A DNA stretch of 64,000 nt from the NCBI GenBank assembly GCA_900538905.1, contig UPZS01000001.1, positions 1 to 64,000 on the forward strand. Direction: 5' to 3'. The DNA is from an uncultured Sutterella sp. Lineage in GTDB: Bacteria; Pseudomonadota; Gammaproteobacteria; Burkholderiales; Burkholderiaceae_F. Shown here one piece after another: positions 60,427-64,000 of the stretch. The position numbers and the translations under genes are program-made. The notes below the pieces were generated by a model. That model did not search any database. It was given only the letters and a program-made list of their open reading frames with translations, and had not been told where the DNA came from. Each line of letters opens with the position of its first letter. Position 1 is the first letter of the stretch.

Positions 60427-60699
60427 TTAGCGCAGAAACACGCCCCAGGTGCCGATGAGCATCACGGGCCAGGCCACGACGGGAGAAAAAAGAACGCGCA
60501 GAATGCGGTTTTCAGGCACGAAACCGAAACCGTGCACCCAAGCTGCGCTCATCCCCATCAAAAGCACGACCAGAAAGCCGTGCGGCACACTGGCGGAGTC
60601 TTCCGCCACCAGGCGCGGATAAAGAATGATCACGGCGGCAACCGCAACAGCCGCCAGAAGACTGACGGCACGCGCGAGTCCCCGCAGCACCTTATTCAT
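60427..60699 (-). CDS. ybgE: Cytochrome bd operon protein YbgE
   Basis: 90 aa with three hydrophobic segments. SAAWVHGFGFVPENRILRVLFSP matches the YbgE pattern (IHGVGFRP...). ATG 60699 is chosen because it overlaps the cydX stop (ATGAATAA); a longer TTG-started frame to 60735 would run across cydX. The role is not well defined; it travels with cydABX. Confidence 0.82.
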   Translation of the reverse strand: MNKVLRGLARAVSLLAAVAVAAVIILYPRLVAEDSASVPHGFLVVLLMGMSAAWVHGFGFVPENRILRVLFSPVVAWPVMLIGTWGVFLR

Positions 60700-60790
60700 C
60701 GGCAGCTTCCCGGTTGTCAAGCGTCGTGGAAACAACCACGGACAAAAGGATTGCTAAGCCAAGACCGGTGAGCCAGTAAAAGTAAATCAT
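60692..60790 (-). CDS. cydX: Cytochrome bd small subunit CydX
   Basis: 32 aa single-helix protein beginning MIYFYWLTGLGLAILL and ending in a charged LDNREAADE. The aromatic N-terminus followed by one transmembrane helix is the CydX pattern (MWYFAWILG in E. coli). CGGAG lies seven bases before ATG 60790. The stop TAA (60692-60694) overlaps the ybgE start. It lies 56 bases after cydB. CydX stabilises the haem groups of the bd oxidase. Confidence 0.85.
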   Translation of the reverse strand: MIYFYWLTGLGLAILLSVVVSTTLDNREAADE

Positions 60791-60846
60791 GTGTTTCTCC
60801 GTTGAGGTCGGCGTCGCGCGGACACCGACCTACGTCAGGTTTTGCC

Positions 60847-61986
60847 TCAGTAAAGGTCGTGATCGTTCTTGCGGATGTACTCGGCGTTGAGTTTGCCCGA
60901 CATCGTGCGGTAGGCCCAGCCCGTGTAGATCAAGACGAGCGGCAGCAGCAGAAGCGTCACGAAGAGCATCACTTCAAGCGTGAGCTGCGAACTCGTGCAG
61001 TCCCAGATCGTGAGGCTTGAGCGCGGATCGCTTGAGCTCGGCATGATGAACGGGAACATGGAGAGCAGCGGCGTGAGGATGATGCCCAGGAGCATCACGC
61101 TCGAGCACACGATGGCCATGCCGCCCTTCATTTGTTTGGCAAAGAACACGCCGCCGAAGGCGCCGAGAACAGCCAGAACCGGAACAAGCCACAGCACCGG
61201 ATAGTTGCTGAAGTTGGTAAACCAGGCGCCTGCGGCGATGTCAACCGTCTTCAGAAGCGGGTTGGAGGGACCGGCAGGATCAAGACCGGCGCTCACGACC
61301 ATGCCGTCAATGCCGAAGTACGTCCAGATGCCGCCGAGGATAAAGAGCGCAGCGGTGGCCACACCCGAAATCGTCGAGATGCTCATGGCGCGGCGCTGCA
61401 GATCGCCGTCGGTGCGCAGCACCAGATAGTTGGCGCCATGAAAGACGATCATCAGCAACGAGACGACACCGCACAGCAGTCCGAACGGATTGAGCAGACC
61501 AAAGAAGCTGCCCGTGTAGAACGGACGCAACGATTCATCGAAGTGAAACGGCACGCCTTGCAACAGGTTGCCGAAAGCCACGCCGAAGATGATCGGGGGC
61601 ACGGCCGAACCTACAAAGAGAGCCCAGTCCCATGTGTTGCGCCAGCGCGTACCGGCCATCTTGCCGCGGAAGTCAAAGCCCACGGGACGCAGGATCAGTG
61701 CGAGAAGCACGATGAGCATGGCCCAGTAAAAGCCCGAGAAGGCAGCGCCGTACAGAAGCGGCCAAGCTGCGAAGATGGCGCCGCCGCCCGTGAGCAGCCA
61801 CACCTGGTTGCCGTCCCAGTGCGGGGCGACGGAGTTGATCATGCAGCGGCGGTCGGTGTCGTTCTTGCCGAGGAAGGGCAGCAGCGAACCCACGCCCATG
61901 TCCTGGCCGTCCATGATGGCAAAGCCCACGAGCAGCACACCGATGAAGAGCCACCAGATCAGACGCAAAATTTCATAATCGATCAT
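60847..61986 (-). CDS. cydB: Cytochrome bd ubiquinol oxidase subunit II
   Basis: 379 aa. It begins MIDYEILRLIWWLFIGVLLVGFAIMDGQDMGVG, with GNQVWLLTGGGAIFAAWP as the next family block. About eight to nine transmembrane helices follow. It forms the heterodimer with CydA in the inner membrane, and starts 25 bases after cydA. Confidence 0.97.
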   Translation of the reverse strand: MIDYEILRLIWWLFIGVLLVGFAIMDGQDMGVGSLLPFLGKNDTDRRCMINSVAPHWDGNQVWLLTGGGAIFAAWPLLYGAAFSGFYWAMLIVLLALILRPVGFDFRGKMAGTRWRNTWDWALFVGSAVPPIIFGVAFGNLLQGVPFHFDESLRPFYTGSFFGLLNPFGLLCGVVSLLMIVFHGANYLVLRTDGDLQRRAMSISTISGVATAALFILGGIWTYFGIDGMVVSAGLDPAGPSNPLLKTVDIAAGAWFTNFSNYPVLWLVPVLAVLGAFGGVFFAKQMKGGMAIVCSSVMLLGIILTPLLSMFPFIMPSSSDPRSSLTIWDCTSSQLTLEVMLFVTLLLLPLVLIYTGWAYRTMSGKLNAEYIRKNDHDLY

Positions 61987-62011
61987 TTTCAGAATCTCCT
62001 ATGTCCGTCCA

Positions 62012-63565
62012 TCAGGCCTTGCGCTCAAAGAAGTAGCGGCCGGTGCCCAGCGAGCTCGGACCGAGCTTGGCGTAACGGACCATGAGCCAGTACTCCACAA
62101 TCAAGAGAGCCGTGTAAAGAATGGCAAAGCCGGCAAGCGAACCGATCAGGTCGCCTGTCGAGAGGCTCGATACAGACAGGTCCACCGGCAGAATCTCATA
62201 GATTGTCCAGGGCTGACGGCCGTATTCGGCTACGAACCAGCCAGCTTCGCAGGCAATCCAGGGAAGCGGCAGGGCGAGCAAGCACAGCCACAGCGTCTTG
62301 GTCTTCTGGGCGATGGTGCCCTTGATGCTGTAGTAGGCGGCCAGACCGAAAATGAAGATAGCGGCCAGACCGCAACCCACCATCAGGCGGAACATCCAGT
62401 ACATGGGCGTGACGGCAGGCACCGTAGACAGAGCCGCTTCGCGGATCTGTTGCGGCGTGGCTTGCGTAACGTCATTGACGTACTTTTTGAGCAGCAGGCC
62501 GTAGCCGAGGTCACCCTTGACTTCGTTGAACTGCTGGATCAGGGTGCGATTTTCCTTGTCTTTGCGCAGCGCTTCCAGAAGCGAGACGGCACGCTGACCG
62601 TTGATGATGCGCGCTTCGTTTTCTTCCACGAGCGGATTGATACCCTTGATCTCCTGAGAGAGCGAACGGGTGCCCATCAGGCCGAAGAGCCAGGGAATGT
62701 CAACGCTCACGGTGTTCTTGCGGGCTTCTTCATCGGGGATGGCAAAAAGCGAAAGCGGAGCCGGCGCTTCATGCGTTTCCCACATGGCTTCCATGGCGGC
62801 AACCTTGGCGGGCTGATCCTGCGTGACGCGGTAGGCCGATTCGTCGCCCATGTGAAGCGTCAGAATCGTGGCAACGAGGCCGAAGACGGCGCCCAGACGC
62901 AGACTGCGCTTGGCAAAGCCGATGTCGCGCCCCTTGATGAGGTACCAAGCGGAGATGGCAACCACAAACATGGCGCCGGTCATGTAACCGGCGTTGATCG
63001 TGTGCATGAACTTGGCCTGTGCCCAGGGGCTTGTGGCAACCTCCCAGAAGTTTGTCATTTCCATGCGCATCGTCTCGAAGTTGAACTCGGTGCCGGTCGG
63101 GTACATCATCCAGGCGTTGGCAATCAGAATCCATAGTGCCGAAAGGTTGGAACCCAGGGCCATGAGGAAGGTAACGGCGAGGTGTCCGCCCTTGGAGAGG
63201 CGCTTCCAGCCAAAGAAGAACAGACCGATGAAGGTCGATTCCAGGAAGAAGGCCATCAGACCTTCAATCGCAAGCGGGGCGCCGAAGATGTCGCCAACGT
63301 AGTGCGAGTAATAAGCCCAGTTCGTGCCGAACTGAAACTCCATGGTGATGCCGGTCGCAACGCCCAGCGCGAAGTTGATGCCAAAGAGTTTGCCCCAGAA
63401 GCGGGTCATGTCTTTGTAGACTTCGCGGCCCGTCACGACGTAGCACGTCTCCATGATCACCAACATGAACGACAAGCCGAGCGTAAGCGGCACGAACAAG
63501 AAGTGATACATGGCCGTCAGCGCAAACTGCAGACGGGACAGATCAACAAGTTCAGAAGAAAACAT
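62012..63565 (-). CDS. cydA: Cytochrome bd ubiquinol oxidase subunit I
   Basis: 517 aa haem-bearing subunit that oxidises quinol and reduces O2. It begins [24 protein letters not shown] with the conserved haem-ligand His of helix 1. [23 protein letters not shown] is a core block. A long Q-loop (about residues 235-330, [20 protein letters not shown] onward) places it in the long-loop subfamily with E. coli CydA. ATG 63565, with CGGAG about nine bases upstream, is chosen; the frame continues to 63619 with non-family residues. cydP lies just upstream. Confidence 0.97.
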   Translation of the reverse strand: MFSSELVDLSRLQFALTAMYHFLFVPLTLGLSFMLVIMETCYVVTGREVYKDMTRFWGKLFGINFALGVATGITMEFQFGTNWAYYSHYVGDIFGAPLAIEGLMAFFLESTFIGLFFFGWKRLSKGGHLAVTFLMALGSNLSALWILIANAWMMYPTGTEFNFETMRMEMTNFWEVATSPWAQAKFMHTINAGYMTGAMFVVAISAWYLIKGRDIGFAKRSLRLGAVFGLVATILTLHMGDESAYRVTQDQPAKVAAMEAMWETHEAPAPLSLFAIPDEEARKNTVSVDIPWLFGLMGTRSLSQEIKGINPLVEENEARIINGQRAVSLLEALRKDKENRTLIQQFNEVKGDLGYGLLLKKYVNDVTQATPQQIREAALSTVPAVTPMYWMFRLMVGCGLAAIFIFGLAAYYSIKGTIAQKTKTLWLCLLALPLPWIACEAGWFVAEYGRQPWTIYEILPVDLSVSSLSTGDLIGSLAGFAILYTALLIVEYWLMVRYAKLGPSSLGTGRYFFERKA

Positions 63566-63654
63566 AGAAAACGGCTCCGAGTTTCCCGTGTTCTGCGCCA
63601 TAGCATGGACGCGGCGCACAGGTTCAAGAGAAGGATTTTGGGGTGAAGAAATTG

Positions 63655-63855
63655 TCAGTTGCCGACATCGGCAGTTCGATCCGCGCGCATCAGAATGCCG
63701 GAAGCGACATTCTCAGGAGTCTGTTCGATACGTTTATCCGGCCCGAAAAAGAAGTACCAAAGCCCGAAAATGAAGGCGAGCTTGCAGCACAAAACCACGC
63801 CGATCTCAAAAAGAAGGCGCGGACGGGATTTGCCGGAAGTAGTCGCTTTGCGCAT
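63655..63855 (-). CDS. cydP: Putative cytochrome oxidase small subunit CydP
   Basis: 66 aa with one transmembrane helix ([24 protein letters not shown]), a basic N-terminus and a short C-terminal tail with [18 protein letters not shown]. Position directly upstream of cydAB and the K-L-A-x-x-x-GLW-x-x-FF pattern match the CydP-type proteins of related bacteria. The bases beyond it to 64000 hold no gene; TATATGAT near 63935 (minus strand) may be a -10. Confidence 0.7.
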   Translation of the reverse strand: MRKATTSGKSRPRLLFEIGVVLCCKLAFIFGLWYFFFGPDKRIEQTPENVASGILMRADRTADVGN

Positions 63856-64000
63856 AGCGGGCAGAAACCTTTTTGCGGGAAAATAAAAACTGTTGTTTGA
63901 CGCCGTTAACGGACAACCTTACAGCGAAGATCATATAGAGACAGACTGCAAAAAAGGCTCACAAACGCTTGCAAAAAAACAGAAATCGCGGAAAATGGGA

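Overview
This window is the chromosomal replication-origin neighbourhood of a Gram-negative betaproteobacterium. The gene set (dnaA-dnaN-gyrB, rpmH-rnpA-yidD-yidC-mnmE, mnmG-rsmG-parA-parB-atp operon, glmU-glmS) is the classic proteobacterial origin region. The outer-membrane proteins, RND pump, ubiquinone methyltransferase and cytochrome bd oxidase fit a Gram-negative, microaerobic, possibly gut-associated Burkholderiales member such as Sutterellaceae. The family assignment is an inference from gene content and protein character; no search was run.

Layout. 0-8.5 kb (all minus): a FadH-like flavoprotein that has lost its hallmark residues, a cytosolic 5'-nucleotidase, gyrB, dnaN, dnaA. 9-15.3 kb: rpmH, rnpA, yidD and yidC (plus), mnmE (minus), a small membrane protein (plus), thiC (minus). 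15.3-16.1 kb: an AT-rich, G-skewed gap with three strong and one degenerate parS site. 16-28.5 kb (plus): mnmG, rsmG, a MarC-family gene, parA, parB, atpI and the complete F-type ATP synthase operon. 28.7-38.9 kb: usp, a DUF167 gene (minus), hemE, a 350-bp cluster of DnaA boxes, priA, tRNA-Arg(CCG), a DUF971 gene, ubiE, a long stem-loop, a Tim44-domain gene, glmU, glmS. 39-45.6 kb: an RND efflux operon (adaptor, pump, outer-membrane channel) ending in a TetR repressor broken by a one-base frameshift. 45.8-54 kb: a DctA-type carrier, an acetyltransferase, a DegP/HtrA protease, a two-component system and ppk with a lysine-rich tail. 54-64 kb: a secreted C69 peptidase, a small membrane protein, a FadL-type porin, an AEC transporter, yaeQ, and a minus-strand cytochrome bd cluster cydP-cydA-cydB-cydX-ybgE followed by a truncated haemoglobin.

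How it works together. ParA and ParB with the parS cluster form the segregation system. The DnaA-box cluster between hemE and priA is the best origin candidate by boxes, but gene orientation and the G-rich plus strand of the parS gap favour an origin further left, near dnaA/rpmH, which holds only one relaxed box. The most useful second-look items are this conflict, the frameshifted efflux repressor, the FadH-like protein without catalytic and iron-sulfur residues, the long stem-loop before the Tim44 gene, an outlying parS-like site beside ppk, and the bd oxidase cluster carrying CydX and a haemoglobin. No CRISPR array, prophage, insertion sequence or rRNA was seen.
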